Assembly (NCBI RefSeq): GCF_902459555.1
Contig: NZ_CABPSM010000006.1
Location: forward strand, 267,078 to 331,077
Direction: 5' to 3'
Length of the DNA stretch: 64,000 nt
DNA from: Pandoraea horticolens
Lineage (GTDB): Bacteria; Pseudomonadota; Gammaproteobacteria; Burkholderiales; Burkholderiaceae
The position numbers were made by a program, and so were the translations under genes. The notes under the pieces are model-generated. The model made no database searches, was not told the DNA's origin, and saw nothing but the letters and a program-made list of their open reading frames with translations. Below are positions 28,936 through 37,624 of the stretch, piece by piece (the first letter of the stretch is position 1; each line of letters opens with the position of its first letter).

Positions 28936-29562
28936 GGATAGAGGACGGTGCGTGATCGAAATTGGGTCCCATGGTATCGACCGACGCCTTTTTTTGAAAG
29001 CGCGCGACCCGCCGTGCGATTTTCGCCCTCAAAACTGAGTCGTGCTCAGGTAACATCGTTTTGACGGTGTTTTTCCCGCTGAAGCGGATTCGCGCCGCCG
29101 GGTGTTGGTGGGCTCCGCTGTGGATTGTCATGTGACGAGGCGATTTCGCAGATGACCTTCCACCAACCGGAATTCGCTGCCTGTCTCAGCATTGCGCTGT
29201 GAATGCCATCGGAACTGCCGATTTCACCGGTAAAACTGAGTCCCGTTCAGATAAAGGTAAATTCCGGGCACCTGGCGCGAGGTTGGGACATTTTTCTTCG
29301 TCGTATTCCGGGGCCGGCTTCACCGCCGGTGATGGTTTCCGCCGGTGTCGGCGTTGCCGGCACGAAAGCACTATCCTGGCCCTTACCGCGAGCCCTCTCG
29401 ACCCGGTGTCATCGTTTCCTGTGCTGCGTGCGCCGGCTGCGTGGACTTCCCTCAAGATTTCACGCGAAGCGCGTCGTTCGGTTCGTCTTTCGAACTGGTC
29501 ACATTCCACGCGGTGAAATAGAATGGCGCGCAATCGAATTGGAACTGAGAAGTCATACCGGA
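28936..29562. promoter_or_regulatory. Intergenic region with two matching imperfect palindromes
   Basis: No gene is seen in this 627 bp. Two 15-bp near-palindromes with the same spacing, CTGAGTCGTGCTCAG (29035-29049) and CTGAGTCCCGTTCAG (29236-29250), are each preceded by AAAA. They lie between the divergent ClC and MarR/OhrR-like genes and could be operators for that regulator; this is inference. Confidence 0.4.
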
Positions 29563-30018
29563 ATGGCAGTGAGCAAAAAAGCCGCACAAAAATCACCCGT
29601 GCGTCTCGAAGAGCAGTTGGGTTTCGCGTTGTACTCGGCATCGCTTGCCATGACAAAAGCACACAAGCCGATGCTCGATAGATTGGGGCTGACCTATTCG
29701 CAATATCTTGTGATGATTGTGCTTTGGGAGCAGGACGATATCGCCGTCAATCAGCTTGGCGCACGTCTCGGACTCGACTCCGGCACACTCACGCCATTGC
29801 TGAAAAGACTGGAAATCATGGGGCTTTTGACGCGTCGCCGTGGAGAGGCGGACGAACGTCAGGTGTTCATCGACCTGACATCGAGAGGTGTGAACCTACG
29901 TCGAGAGGCGCGTCTGGTGCCCGCGCAGATACAGGCCGTCACCGGGCAATCCGATGCGGTGCAAAAGACCTTGCGAACCCTGCTCCTCCAACTTCGCGAA
30001 GTCCTCAACGAAGCGTGA
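29563..30018 (+). CDS. MarR/OhrR-like regulator lacking the peroxide-sensing cysteine
   Basis: A 151-residue MarR protein closest in appearance to OhrR: EEQLGFALYSASLAMTKAHK, LGLTYSQYLVMIVLWEQDD, then helix-turn-helix LGLDSGTLTPLLKRLEIMGL and wing TRRRGEADERQVFIDLT. In OhrR the first motif reads QLCFALYS with the reactive Cys; here the codon is GGT (Gly), so the standard organic-hydroperoxide sensing is absent. No ohr gene is adjacent. I chose ATG 29563; an open frame runs to 29203 but the extra sequence is not family-like. Another cysteine-independent ligand or a constitutive repressor is possible. Confidence 0.85.
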   Translation: MAVSKKAAQKSPVRLEEQLGFALYSASLAMTKAHKPMLDRLGLTYSQYLVMIVLWEQDDIAVNQLGARLGLDSGTLTPLLKRLEIMGLLTRRRGEADERQVFIDLTSRGVNLRREARLVPAQIQAVTGQSDAVQKTLRTLLLQLREVLNEA

Positions 30019-30021
30019 TCC

Positions 30022-30060
30022 AAAAAAAGACGCGCACTTCCTTGCGGATAAGTGCGCGTC
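30022..30060 (-). terminator. Terminator between the OhrR-like and DedA genes
   Basis: GACGCGCACTT and AAGTGCGCGTC (30029-30060) form an 11-bp stem. On the minus strand it is followed by seven T, serving the DedA-rhodanese gene; the same hairpin may weakly stop the plus-strand regulator gene. Confidence 0.8.
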
Positions 30061-30099
30061 ATTCAGTGGTGCGCAATGCATTGCGCTAACGGCGAAAAA

Positions 30100-31047
30100 T
30101 CAATGCGCCGGGACGAGCATGTCGATGCCGTCGATTTTCTCGACGGTGTAGCCGGCATCTCGCCAGGCGTCGAGGCCGCCAAGCAACGGGCGCACTTCGG
30201 CAAAGCCCTGCGCACGCAGTTGCTGTGCCAGACGGGCGGCCGTCACCTCGTTCGGACAAGCGCAAAACACCACAATCCGGCGATCGCGCGGAATGTCCCG
30301 CAGTTTCTCTGCGATTTCATCCGGCTCGATCGCGAGCGAACCGGGAATCGTGAACGGATCGATCGCCCGGCGAGCGGCCGAGCGCACGTCGATCACGACC
30401 GGCGTCACTTCGTCGTTCATCCACGCCTCAAGCGTTTGAACGCCGATACGCGCCATGCGCAGCGAGCGCAGCAGGCGGTAACGGTTGAGCCATCGATTGA
30501 GCAGATACAGCGCAAAGACGAGCGCGACCAGCCACAGCACGCCACGGCCGAGCGTATCGAAGGCGTCGAGTACGGCCACGATGTGCGACGCGAAGCCGAA
30601 CCCGATAGCTACGGCGACACCTGACCAGAGCACCGCACCGATCGCGTCGTACATCAGGAACGTGCGCCAGGACACGCCGAGCGCACCGGCCATCGGCACC
30701 GACAGGGCCGAGAGTCCCGGCACGAAGCGGGCGAACATCAGCACTCGCACGCCATGACGTCCCATCGCACCCTCCGTGCGGCTCACGCACGTATCGGGAG
30801 AGATCGACAGCCGGCACATCAGCCGCAGAATGTGGTGGCCATAGCGTCGTCCGGCGAGGAACCAAAGGGTGTCACCCAGCAGCGCAGCGAAAACCGCGAG
30901 GCCGACAATCAACGCTGCCGGGAAGAGCGACGTCGACGCCGTGACGATGAGTGTGGGATAAGCCGGCAGCGGCAGCCCCAGCGCTTGTCCGAAGATGTTC
31001 AGAAAGACCAGCCAGAGCCCGTAGCGGGCGATCAGATCGAACAGCAT
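30100..31047 (-). CDS. DedA-family membrane protein fused to a rhodanese domain
   Basis: A 315-residue two-part protein. Residues 1-200 are a DedA/SNARE-associated domain (GLPLPAYPTLIVTAS, FARFVPGLSALSVPMAGALG, with the membrane-embedded RFVPG motif). Residues 210-310 are a rhodanese domain (VTPVVIDVRSAARRAID and the active-site loop VVFCACPNEVTAARLA, with the Cys present). DedA proteins support membrane lipid/undecaprenyl-phosphate flipping and proton-motive-force maintenance; the role of the attached rhodanese is not established. ATG 31047 follows an AGG-containing site. Longer in-frame starts exist but give non-family sequence. Confidence 0.88.
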   Translation of the reverse strand: MLFDLIARYGLWLVFLNIFGQALGLPLPAYPTLIVTASTSLFPAALIVGLAVFAALLGDTLWFLAGRRYGHHILRLMCRLSISPDTCVSRTEGAMGRHGVRVLMFARFVPGLSALSVPMAGALGVSWRTFLMYDAIGAVLWSGVAVAIGFGFASHIVAVLDAFDTLGRGVLWLVALVFALYLLNRWLNRYRLLRSLRMARIGVQTLEAWMNDEVTPVVIDVRSAARRAIDPFTIPGSLAIEPDEIAEKLRDIPRDRRIVVFCACPNEVTAARLAQQLRAQGFAEVRPLLGGLDAWRDAGYTVEKIDGIDMLVPAH

Positions 31048-31180
31048 GCCGGGTACCTGTTGGCGAATGAGCGCAATATCGCATGTTAGCGCCCGGTCGT
31101 GACGGCCAGAAGCCAGAATGCCGGAAAGTATTGTTGCTTTTCTGGAACGATCGCCGGGGCTGGCCGGACGAAAGCGAATG

Positions 31181-32746
31181 TCAGTGGCCCACCGCAGCTT
31201 TGGCGCCACGCTTGGGATGGGTTAGCCAGACGAGCGCCGCCATGACGAGAAAGACATATCCCGAGAGGTGAAAGACGTCGTTCGTGGCCAGCATGAAAGA
31301 CTGCCGGGTGACGAGATCGTTGAGCACGCCGAAGTCGGCCCCGTTCGCGAGCCCCAGCCCCTGGCGCAACTGGTCGAGATAGCTCGTCGTGGCGTCGGAA
31401 TAGGGGGTGATGCTCTCGGCGAGCCTTGCGTGATGGTAGATCGCCCGGTCTTCCCACAGGGTCGTACTCACGGCGGTGCCGATGGCGCCCGACAGGGTGC
31501 GGAAGAAGTTCGACAGCCCGGAAGCCGCGGCGAGGCGATCGTCTGAAATGCTCGAGAGCGTGATGGTCGTCACGGGCACGAAAAAGCACGCGATACCGAT
31601 GCCCTGAATGAGCCGGGGCTCGATGACCTTCGCGAACGACAGATTCAGCGCAAAATGCGAATTCCAGAAGGACACCCCAGCGAACACGACGAACGCGAAC
31701 GAGGCGACTGCCCGCAGGTTCAGCCGGTTCATGTTCTGCCCGATGAGCGGTGAGAGCACCAGCGCCAGCAGGCCGACAGGCGCCGTCGCCAGCCCGGCTT
31801 TGCCCGCCGTGTAGTCCATTACCGTTTGCAGCCACAGCGGGAAGATGACTACCGAGGCGAAGAACGTCATGAAGCCGAACGAAATCACCACCACGCCCAA
31901 TGCGAAGTTACGATCCTTGAACAGCGTCAGGTCGACGATGGGTTTATCGGATGTCAGCTCCCACAGAATCAGGAACGACAGGCAGATCGCGGCGGTGAGG
32001 GCGAGCGTGACGATCAGGCTGCTGTTGAACCAGTCGCGGTCCTTGCCGAGGTCGAGCATCATCTGTAACGACCCTACGCCGATGGCCAGTAGCGCCAGGC
32101 CGATCAGATCGATGGACAGCTTTTGCGTCTTCGTCTCGTGCCCGCGTAACAGGAGGAAGCAGGACGCCGCCGAGAAGATGCCGACGGGCACATTGATGTA
32201 GAAGATCCACGGCCATGTGTAGGTGTCCGTGATCCACCCGCCCACGACGGGGCCGAAGATTGGCGCGACAATCACGGTCATGGCCCACAGTCCGAGCGCG
32301 AGACCCCGCTTTTTCTCGGGGAAGCTGCGCAGCAAAATGGTTTGCGAGAGCGGCACCATTGGACCGGACACAAGGCCCTGCAACAGGCGGAAGACGACGA
32401 GCGTTTCCATGTTGGGGGCCAGACCGCAGAGCATCGACGCCACCGTGAAGGCCGTGACCGACGACACGAACAACTTCGCTTCGCCCACGCGTCGTGCCAG
32501 CCAACCGGTGAGCGGCACCGCGATAGCCGCGGCCACTGCGTACGAGCTGATGACCCAGGTGCCCTGACTGTTCGACACCCCTACGCTTCCCGCGATGGTG
32601 GGCACCGCAACGTTGGCGATGGATGTGTCGAGCACTTCCATGAAGGTGCCCAGTGCGAGGCCTATCGTGAGGATCGCCAGTCGCGCACCGGTCAGCGGCG
32701 CCCCTTGCGGCGCGGCGGTGGCGTTTGCCGTGGCGGCGTCTGCCAT
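31181..32746 (-). CDS. DHA2-family (EmrB/QacA) multidrug exporter
   Basis: A 521-residue, 14-helix major facilitator. The DHA2 signature is LGTFMEVLDTSIANVAVPTI at the first helix; the motif A region is GWLARRVGEAKLFV and motif C is GPMVPLSQTILLRSFPE with FGPVVGGWITD. It pumps drugs or other organic compounds out with protons. The ATG at 32746 has GGGAG at 9-10 bases; another ATG two codons upstream is too close to that site. No membrane-fusion (EmrA) partner or regulator is adjacent on this strand. Confidence 0.9.
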   Translation of the reverse strand: MADAATANATAAPQGAPLTGARLAILTIGLALGTFMEVLDTSIANVAVPTIAGSVGVSNSQGTWVISSYAVAAAIAVPLTGWLARRVGEAKLFVSSVTAFTVASMLCGLAPNMETLVVFRLLQGLVSGPMVPLSQTILLRSFPEKKRGLALGLWAMTVIVAPIFGPVVGGWITDTYTWPWIFYINVPVGIFSAASCFLLLRGHETKTQKLSIDLIGLALLAIGVGSLQMMLDLGKDRDWFNSSLIVTLALTAAICLSFLILWELTSDKPIVDLTLFKDRNFALGVVVISFGFMTFFASVVIFPLWLQTVMDYTAGKAGLATAPVGLLALVLSPLIGQNMNRLNLRAVASFAFVVFAGVSFWNSHFALNLSFAKVIEPRLIQGIGIACFFVPVTTITLSSISDDRLAAASGLSNFFRTLSGAIGTAVSTTLWEDRAIYHHARLAESITPYSDATTSYLDQLRQGLGLANGADFGVLNDLVTRQSFMLATNDVFHLSGYVFLVMAALVWLTHPKRGAKAAVGH

Positions 32747-33116
32747 ATGCATCGTCTCCCTGAAATTGACGGCCGGGTAGTGATGGACCGCGACTGGAAT
32801 CTTTCCCCGGATGGTGCCGCAGAACGGCAACCATGTGCGCCGCGAGTTTGGAAAACGGGCTCTAAATCGTCTTTGTCTTGCGAACGCAAGATGCTTTTGC
32901 CCCTTGGCGCGAGTGGGCGGGCAAGATTGAATCGGCACTGACGCACGACGTGCGCGATGCCACGTCGCAGTCCCCTGGGCGTGTGTGCCGGCTCAATAAA
33001 GTTCTCTCTCCCGCGCTTCCGGCGCCGGGGCGACAGCGAAACCACAGGATAAGCCCATGCAGCCAGGCAGCCTCGTTCCCCTTTAATACAGCGAGCTTCT
33101 TGTTCTACTTTCCTTC
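32747..33116. other. Gene-free stretch upstream of the exporter
   Basis: No recognisable gene. It should contain the promoter of the minus-strand exporter gene. The right edge abuts the decayed MHYT fragment. Confidence 0.4.
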
Positions 33117-33262
33117 GTGATATCAGCGCTGGGGGCCTATGTCGCGCTGTGGCTGGCGTTCCATCTGGAGACCACGCTGGCAACGTGGGCTGGCGTCGTT
33201 GGTGATGGCGGTGGCCGTGTGTGGCATGCGCTACACGGGCATGCGCGCGGGCATGATCATCT
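33117..33262 (+). pseudogene. MHYT-domain protein remnant
   Basis: A fragment resembling one MHYT unit of integral-membrane sensor proteins is split over two frames. One frame reads GAYVALWLAFHLE; a second, after a frameshift near 33180, reads RGLASLVMAVAVCGMRYTGM, where MRYTGM matches the MHYTGM signature with the metal-binding His changed to Arg. No start, no further MHYT units and no GGDEF/EAL domain follow. It is best read as the residue of a deleted gene. Confidence 0.6.
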
Positions 33263-33345
33263 GTCGCGCAAGCGGCGCGACTCGATGCGCTCATGCGCCA
33301 GTGCGCGGACCAGGTTTGAACCCCGTTCCGTCCACTTGACAAGCG

Positions 33346-33385
33346 AAACGCCGACCCGTCTTTCGATGGGCCGGCGTTTTCTTAT
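33346..33385 (+). terminator. Hairpin terminator, possibly bidirectional
   Basis: AAACGCCG (33346-33353) pairs with CGGCGTTT (33372-33379), with an inner CCC/GGG pairing, followed by TTCTT on the plus strand. It lies 35 bp beyond the stop of the minus-strand small gene, so it may serve that gene too. Confidence 0.6.
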
Positions 33386-33413
33386 CCGAGCGCCTTTCGG
33401 CGCAACACACTAT

Positions 33414-33629
33414 TCAGTGCAGGATGGGGCTTCCCCCGACGGGCATCACATCGCCTGTTTCGATCAGGTCGACAATGAAGAACGGTTCGGTGTTGAGTTG
33501 TTTCGATGCACCGGGCTGGCCGGAGTACCAGCACACCATCGCCATGTCTCCCAGCATGCGGGTGACGATGCCCATGGCACCACGCGGCACTGCGATGTGA
33601 TTGGATTTGACGATCGATCCGACTTGCAC
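33414..33629 (-). CDS. Small uncharacterised protein, 71 residues
   Basis: I do not recognise the family. The start is a GTG at 33629 with a strong AGGAGG site just upstream, which decides the frame over longer ones. The product reads MQVGSIVKSNHIAVPRGAMG, then IVTRMLGDMAMVCWYSGQPG, with alternating hydrophobic/glycine strands that suggest a small SH3-like barrel. No signal peptide or membrane helix. It lies downstream of thpR on the same strand, 53 bp away. Confidence 0.65.
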   Translation of the reverse strand: MQVGSIVKSNHIAVPRGAMGIVTRMLGDMAMVCWYSGQPGASKQLNTEPFFIVDLIETGDVMPVGGSPILH

Positions 33630-33682
33630 TTGAGCCTCCTGCAAATGACGAAAAACCGATGCGCCAACCGGTCGGCGCATCG

Positions 33683-34267
33683 TCATCCGAATATACCGTA
33701 TTGCGTTGTGGCTATCGCCGATTTCTCCGTCGACGTTGAGAAAAATCCATCGGGCAAGGTGCCGCGATGCTCTGCGAGCACGCGGTAGTGCGGCCCGCGT
33801 GGTGTGCGCACCGAGTGCACGAGAACGTAGCCGTCGCAATGCCAGACGAGCGGACGCGGATACGGATCCGACGGCGCGCGACGCGCATGGCGCAGGAGTG
33901 AGACATGCGGGCGAAACGACTGCGTCACCACACGGGCACCCGTCGCGCGCCATTGAGACAGCAGTGTGTCGCGGGTGGCGACGAGGCTGTCGGGAACCGC
34001 AGGCGCACCGGCCCAGACGATCTTGCGATCGGACCAGTAGCCAAGATGATCGAAGGTGAGCGTGAACGGAGCGAGCGGCGTGCGTTGCATGAGCGCAAGC
34101 AGTACCGGAAGACGGGCGGGATCGACCTCGTCGAGAAAAACCAGCGTCAGGTGCAAAGTCTGGGCGCGCAGCACACGTCCGCCGCATTCCGCATGAGCCG
34201 AGACGGCCCATGCGTGAAGCTGCTCGCGTACACCCGGCCCGGGCCATAGGGCAAGGAAAAGTCGCAT
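33683..34267 (-). CDS. thpR: RNA 2',3'-cyclic phosphodiesterase (2'-5' RNA ligase family)
   Basis: A 194-residue 2H phosphoesterase. Both HxT/S motifs are visible: LHLTLVFLDEVD and FRPHVSLLRHAR. The start MRLFLALWPGPGVREQL is typical. It hydrolyses 2',3'-cyclic phosphate ends of RNA to 2'-phosphates and has RNA ligase activity in the reverse sense. ATG 34267 has only a weak ribosome-binding site; a longer frame to 34372 is unlikely. Confidence 0.88.
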   Translation of the reverse strand: MRLFLALWPGPGVREQLHAWAVSAHAECGGRVLRAQTLHLTLVFLDEVDPARLPVLLALMQRTPLAPFTLTFDHLGYWSDRKIVWAGAPAVPDSLVATRDTLLSQWRATGARVVTQSFRPHVSLLRHARRAPSDPYPRPLVWHCDGYVLVHSVRTPRGPHYRVLAEHRGTLPDGFFSTSTEKSAIATTQYGIFG

Positions 34268-34428
34268 GAGAACACCAGAGGGTGGGTCCTGCTGATGATT
34301 CTCATAGTAGACGGGCGATCGGGCGAATGCCAGCCGGGCCCCGAGGGGGGCGGGGTATCGTGTGGCTGCCATTGGCGGGTGTCACCCGCGCGCGCGGACG
34401 CTACGTAGCGGGTGGTATACCGGTCGTG

Positions 34429-34800
34429 TCAGTTCGTCGAGATACCCGGTGTGATGCCGCGACCGCGGCGCGGCGTTGCGACCGGCTTGTCTTCGGGGTT
34501 GGTCTGCACGGGCGGGCGCATGATGCTGTTCCAGTTATTCTGAATGGCCGTGTCGGTAGTGTCGCGAGAGACCGCGCGTGAGATGTCGGCGCTCGGATTG
34601 AAGGTGCCCGAGCCCGTGGCGCCTGCCGTGCCTGCTGCATTCCCCGGCGCGGCCGAGTTCGCCGGTGCAGGCGTATTCTGCGCGTGGGCATGCGGCGTGA
34701 GCACAAGCACGGCGGCGATAGCGCCGGGCAGCATCCCCCAGCCCCATTTGCGCAGAGGGGAAATGTTGCGAGCGGAACGGGCAATCGAATCGTGGGTCAT
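34429..34800 (-). CDS. Small exported protein of unknown function
   Basis: A 123-residue protein with a signal peptide (GMLPGAIAAVLVLTPHAHA, cleavage before QNTPAPAN). The mature part is Ala/Gly/Thr/Pro-rich and disordered-looking, followed by SRDTTDTAIQNNWNSIMRPP and a basic tail RRGRG. No domain recognised. It is probably periplasmic. It lies with two other small envelope-protein genes on the same strand. Confidence 0.6.
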   Translation of the reverse strand: MTHDSIARSARNISPLRKWGWGMLPGAIAAVLVLTPHAHAQNTPAPANSAAPGNAAGTAGATGSGTFNPSADISRAVSRDTTDTAIQNNWNSIMRPPVQTNPEDKPVATPRRGRGITPGISTN

Positions 34801-34881
34801 TGGGTGTCTCGGCGAAGCGACGCAATTTCGCCGGCATCGCCACCTTGCGGGGGCAATGCTGGCGTCACGTCTTATGTGGGA

Positions 34882-35472
34882 TCAGTAGGTGCCGGGAGGC
34901 GGCTTCCAGCCCGGGGGCGGAGGCGGCGGCGGCGCATAGCGCTGCGTCGGCTGCGGCAACACCATGTCGCCGCGAACGGGGACGCGATTGCCGGACGCAT
35001 ACATGCACTGAACGTAGGCCTGATCATAGCGGCTTTGCGTCATATATGCAGACGACTGGGCGTTACCCATGCCCACTGCACTGCCGGCGAGCAAGCCTGC
35101 ACCGGCCCCGATCGCCGCCCCGGAGCCACCTCCGAAGGCAGCGCCGGCTGCGGCACCGATCGCCGTGCCGATCACGGCGCTGCCGACGGCACTGTTGTTG
35201 GCGGCGGCCGCGCTATCCAGACCGCCATTCATGCCCGAGGCATATTGGCGGCAGTTGAAATCGTCCTGACGGAACTGATCGAAAGATTTGTTGGTGCCGG
35301 GCAATGCCATGAGGCTTGGGCCGGCGGGTGCCACAGCACAACCGGCGAGTGTGGCGACGACGATGGCCAAGGGCGCAGCGAGACGCCGGCGGGGGCGTGC
35401 GCCGCGTGTGGCACCGGCGATGGCCGTCGACGGTTTGCGAGGTTGGGAGACGAGGGGCGATTCATATGACAT
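34882..35472 (-). CDS. Glycine-zipper lipoprotein
   Basis: A 196-residue protein beginning MSYESPLVSQPRKPS, with a hydrophobic segment ending in a lipobox LAGC. The mature protein has a central glycine-zipper (GTAIGAAAGAAFGGGSGAAIG) able to pack in or on membranes, two spaced cysteines (FNCRQYASG and YVQCMYASG) and a proline-rich tail. ATG 35472 follows GGAGAC at good distance. The N-terminal leader before the lipobox is longer and more basic than usual. Function unknown; outer-membrane attachment is likely. Confidence 0.75.
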   Translation of the reverse strand: MSYESPLVSQPRKPSTAIAGATRGARPRRRLAAPLAIVVATLAGCAVAPAGPSLMALPGTNKSFDQFRQDDFNCRQYASGMNGGLDSAAAANNSAVGSAVIGTAIGAAAGAAFGGGSGAAIGAGAGLLAGSAVGMGNAQSSAYMTQSRYDQAYVQCMYASGNRVPVRGDMVLPQPTQRYAPPPPPPPGWKPPPGTY

Positions 35473-35486
35473 GGCGCGTCTCCAGA

Positions 35487-35834
35487 TCAGTTCAACGGCT
35501 GCGCGGGCACTTCGCGCCATCCGCTCGGACATGTCTTCACGTAGGGATAGTAGGCACCGGCCTTGTCGCAGTAGTACCAGGTATCGCTGTTTGCGCCGGG
35601 CTGATCGTTCCGGGCGCCGGGCTGAGGCTGCTCGATGTATTGCTGAGGCTGGCTAGGCACGACGACGACGGGCGGTGCGTAATAGCTGGGCCCGTAGTAC
35701 GGGTAGGCGTAGGGATAGGGGTAGTAGCCGGGACCGACCCAGACACGTACACCACCTCGCCAAGCGAAGGCGCTGCCACTGACCAGGGCAGCCGCCACGG
35801 CAACGAAGCCGATGACAATCGGAAGACGTTTCAC
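35487..35834 (-). CDS. Tyr/Pro-rich exported protein
   Basis: A 115-residue protein with signal peptide (KRLPIVIGFVAVAAALVSG, ending AFA), a Tyr/Pro-rich middle (GPGYYPYPYAYPYYGPSYY) and a conserved-looking end WYYCDKAGAYYPYVKTCPSG with two cysteines. Similar small proteins with this YYC...YYPYV..C..GW ending are common in beta-proteobacteria but uncharacterised. I chose GTG 35834 because GAGG lies upstream; a TTG at 35855 is the alternative. It starts just upstream of the glycine-zipper gene and is probably co-transcribed. Confidence 0.72.
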   Translation of the reverse strand: MKRLPIVIGFVAVAAALVSGSAFAWRGGVRVWVGPGYYPYPYAYPYYGPSYYAPPVVVVPSQPQQYIEQPQPGARNDQPGANSDTWYYCDKAGAYYPYVKTCPSGWREVPAQPLN

Positions 35835-36123
35835 GACACGGACCTCGAAGAACAAACTCCGGGCACGGTGGATTCCGCCTCGCGTACGCGCGGCGTAAGG
35901 AGGTGGATGTCCCCCAAATGTGCCGCAACGCCGCCCGGGAGTTGACGCTTCCGAGTCTAGGCCCGTCCCCCTCCCGGAGCAATGACGGTAGGTGTTAGAA
36001 GTGTTTCAAAGCATTACGTTTTTTGCGGGAATTTGCGGGGAAAACGGGTTGTGTGCCCGAAGTCCACCGAACGGTAGCGGTGGACTTCTTTACCGGTTTT
36101 TCCGGACTCGACTTCGAAACCGA

Positions 36124-37518
36124 CTATTTTCCGATACAGAAGCGGCTGAAAATCACCCCGAGCAAATCGTCCGACGTGAACTCGCCGGTGATCGTGCTGA
36201 GTTGTTCCTGCGCGAGGCGCAATTCCTCCGCGAAGAGATCGAGCGCGCTCGCGTTCTGCCGCGCGTGTGCGTCCGCCATCTCGATATGATCGCGGGCCGC
36301 ACGCAGCGCCGACAAATGCCGTTCGCGCGCGAGAAACACGCCTTCGTTCCCCGCTTGCCAGCCGGCAATCTTGAGCAGCTCTGCGCGCAGCAGATCGATC
36401 CCCTGCCCGCCTTTCGCCGACAATCGCACGCCAAGCGGTGCGGCGCCCTCCTCCGGCAACACGGTCGCGGGTTCGCCCGCCAGATCCGTCTTGTTGTACA
36501 CGCGCACGATGGGCACGTGCTTGGGCAATTGCTTCGCGATGTCTTCGTCTTCCGGAGTCATCCCCGAGCGCGCGTCGAGCAGATGCAGCACGGCATCCGC
36601 CTTGGCGATCTCGCTCCAGCTACGCGCGATGCCGATACGTTCGACTTCGTCTTCCGTTTCTCGCAGACCCGCCGTGTCGATGATGTGAAGCGGAATGCCG
36701 TCGATCTGAATCGTCTGCTGCACTTTGTCGCGCGTGGTGCCGGCGATGGGCGTGACAATGGCCAGTTCCGCGCCGGCCAGTGCGTTGAGCAAGGACGACT
36801 TGCCGACGTTGGGCTGCCCGGCCAGCACCACATTGATCCCTTCGCGCAGCAATGCGCCCTGCTTCGCCTGCGACAGCACATGCGCCAGTTGCGCGCGAAT
36901 CCGCTCGAGTTGCCCGAAGGCGTCGGCCGCCTCGAGAAAATCGATTTCCTCTTCCGGGAAGTCGAGCGTCGCTTCGACCAGCATGCGCAGATGAATCACC
37001 AGATCCACCAGCGAATGAATCTCGCGCGAGAACGCCCCGTCCAGCGAGCGGCTAGCCGATCGCGCTGCCGCTTCGGTGCTCGCTTCGATCAGGTCGGCCA
37101 CGGCTTCGGCTTGCGCCAGATCGAGCTTGTCGTTCAGAAACGCGCGATGGGTAAACTCGCCCGGCTCCGCCAGACGAACCCCCAGTGCCGCGCCTTCGTC
37201 GATGCAACGTTGCAGCAACAATTGCAGCACGATAGGCCCGCCGTGGCCCTGAAGCTCGAGCACGTCCTCGCCGGTGTAGGAATTCGGACCAGGGAAGTAC
37301 AGCGCGATGCCGCGATCCAATGCCTCGCCGCTGGCGTCGAGAAACGGCAGGTACGACGCATGTCGCGGCTTGAGCGGCTGCCCGACCAGACGCGCGATCA
37401 CGCGCTGCACGGCGTCGCCGCGGTGCTTGCCGAAGGACACGCGCACTACGCCGATCCCGCCGCGTCCGGGGGCGGTGGCAATGGCGGCGATCGGAACAGT
37501 CGAGACGGTGGCGCTCAT
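36124..37518 (-). CDS. mnmE: tRNA modification GTPase MnmE
   Basis: A 464-residue GTPase. The N-terminal folate-binding domain has [20 protein letters not shown]; the helical domain surrounds a G domain with [29 protein letters not shown] and NKTD; the C-terminal CIGK carries the conserved catalytic Cys. With MnmG it installs the (carboxymethyl)aminomethyl group at U34 of certain tRNAs, the substrate later finished by MnmC. ATG 37518 is preferred over an upstream frame that reaches into the terminator region. MnmG is not in the window. Confidence 0.96.
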   Translation of the reverse strand: MSATVSTVPIAAIATAPGRGGIGVVRVSFGKHRGDAVQRVIARLVGQPLKPRHASYLPFLDASGEALDRGIALYFPGPNSYTGEDVLELQGHGGPIVLQLLLQRCIDEGAALGVRLAEPGEFTHRAFLNDKLDLAQAEAVADLIEASTEAAARSASRSLDGAFSREIHSLVDLVIHLRMLVEATLDFPEEEIDFLEAADAFGQLERIRAQLAHVLSQAKQGALLREGINVVLAGQPNVGKSSLLNALAGAELAIVTPIAGTTRDKVQQTIQIDGIPLHIIDTAGLRETEDEVERIGIARSWSEIAKADAVLHLLDARSGMTPEDEDIAKQLPKHVPIVRVYNKTDLAGEPATVLPEEGAAPLGVRLSAKGGQGIDLLRAELLKIAGWQAGNEGVFLARERHLSALRAARDHIEMADAHARQNASALDLFAEELRLAQEQLSTITGEFTSDDLLGVIFSRFCIGK

Positions 37519-37560
37519 GGAACGATTCTTTGAAAACAGAGGCTTATTTTGACATGCACC

Positions 37561-37595
37561 AAACAAAACCGCCCGCGAGAGACTCGCGGGCGGTT
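37561..37595 (-). terminator. Terminator between yidC and mnmE
   Basis: ACCGCCCGCGAG and CTCGCGGGCGGT form a 12-bp stem (37568-37594) followed on the minus strand by TTTTGTTT. It lies 30 bp beyond the yidC stop, separating the rpmH-rnpA-yidD-yidC unit from mnmE. Confidence 0.85.
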
Positions 37596-37624
37596 GTGTC
37601 AGTCAGACGGTCGAACCTGAATCG

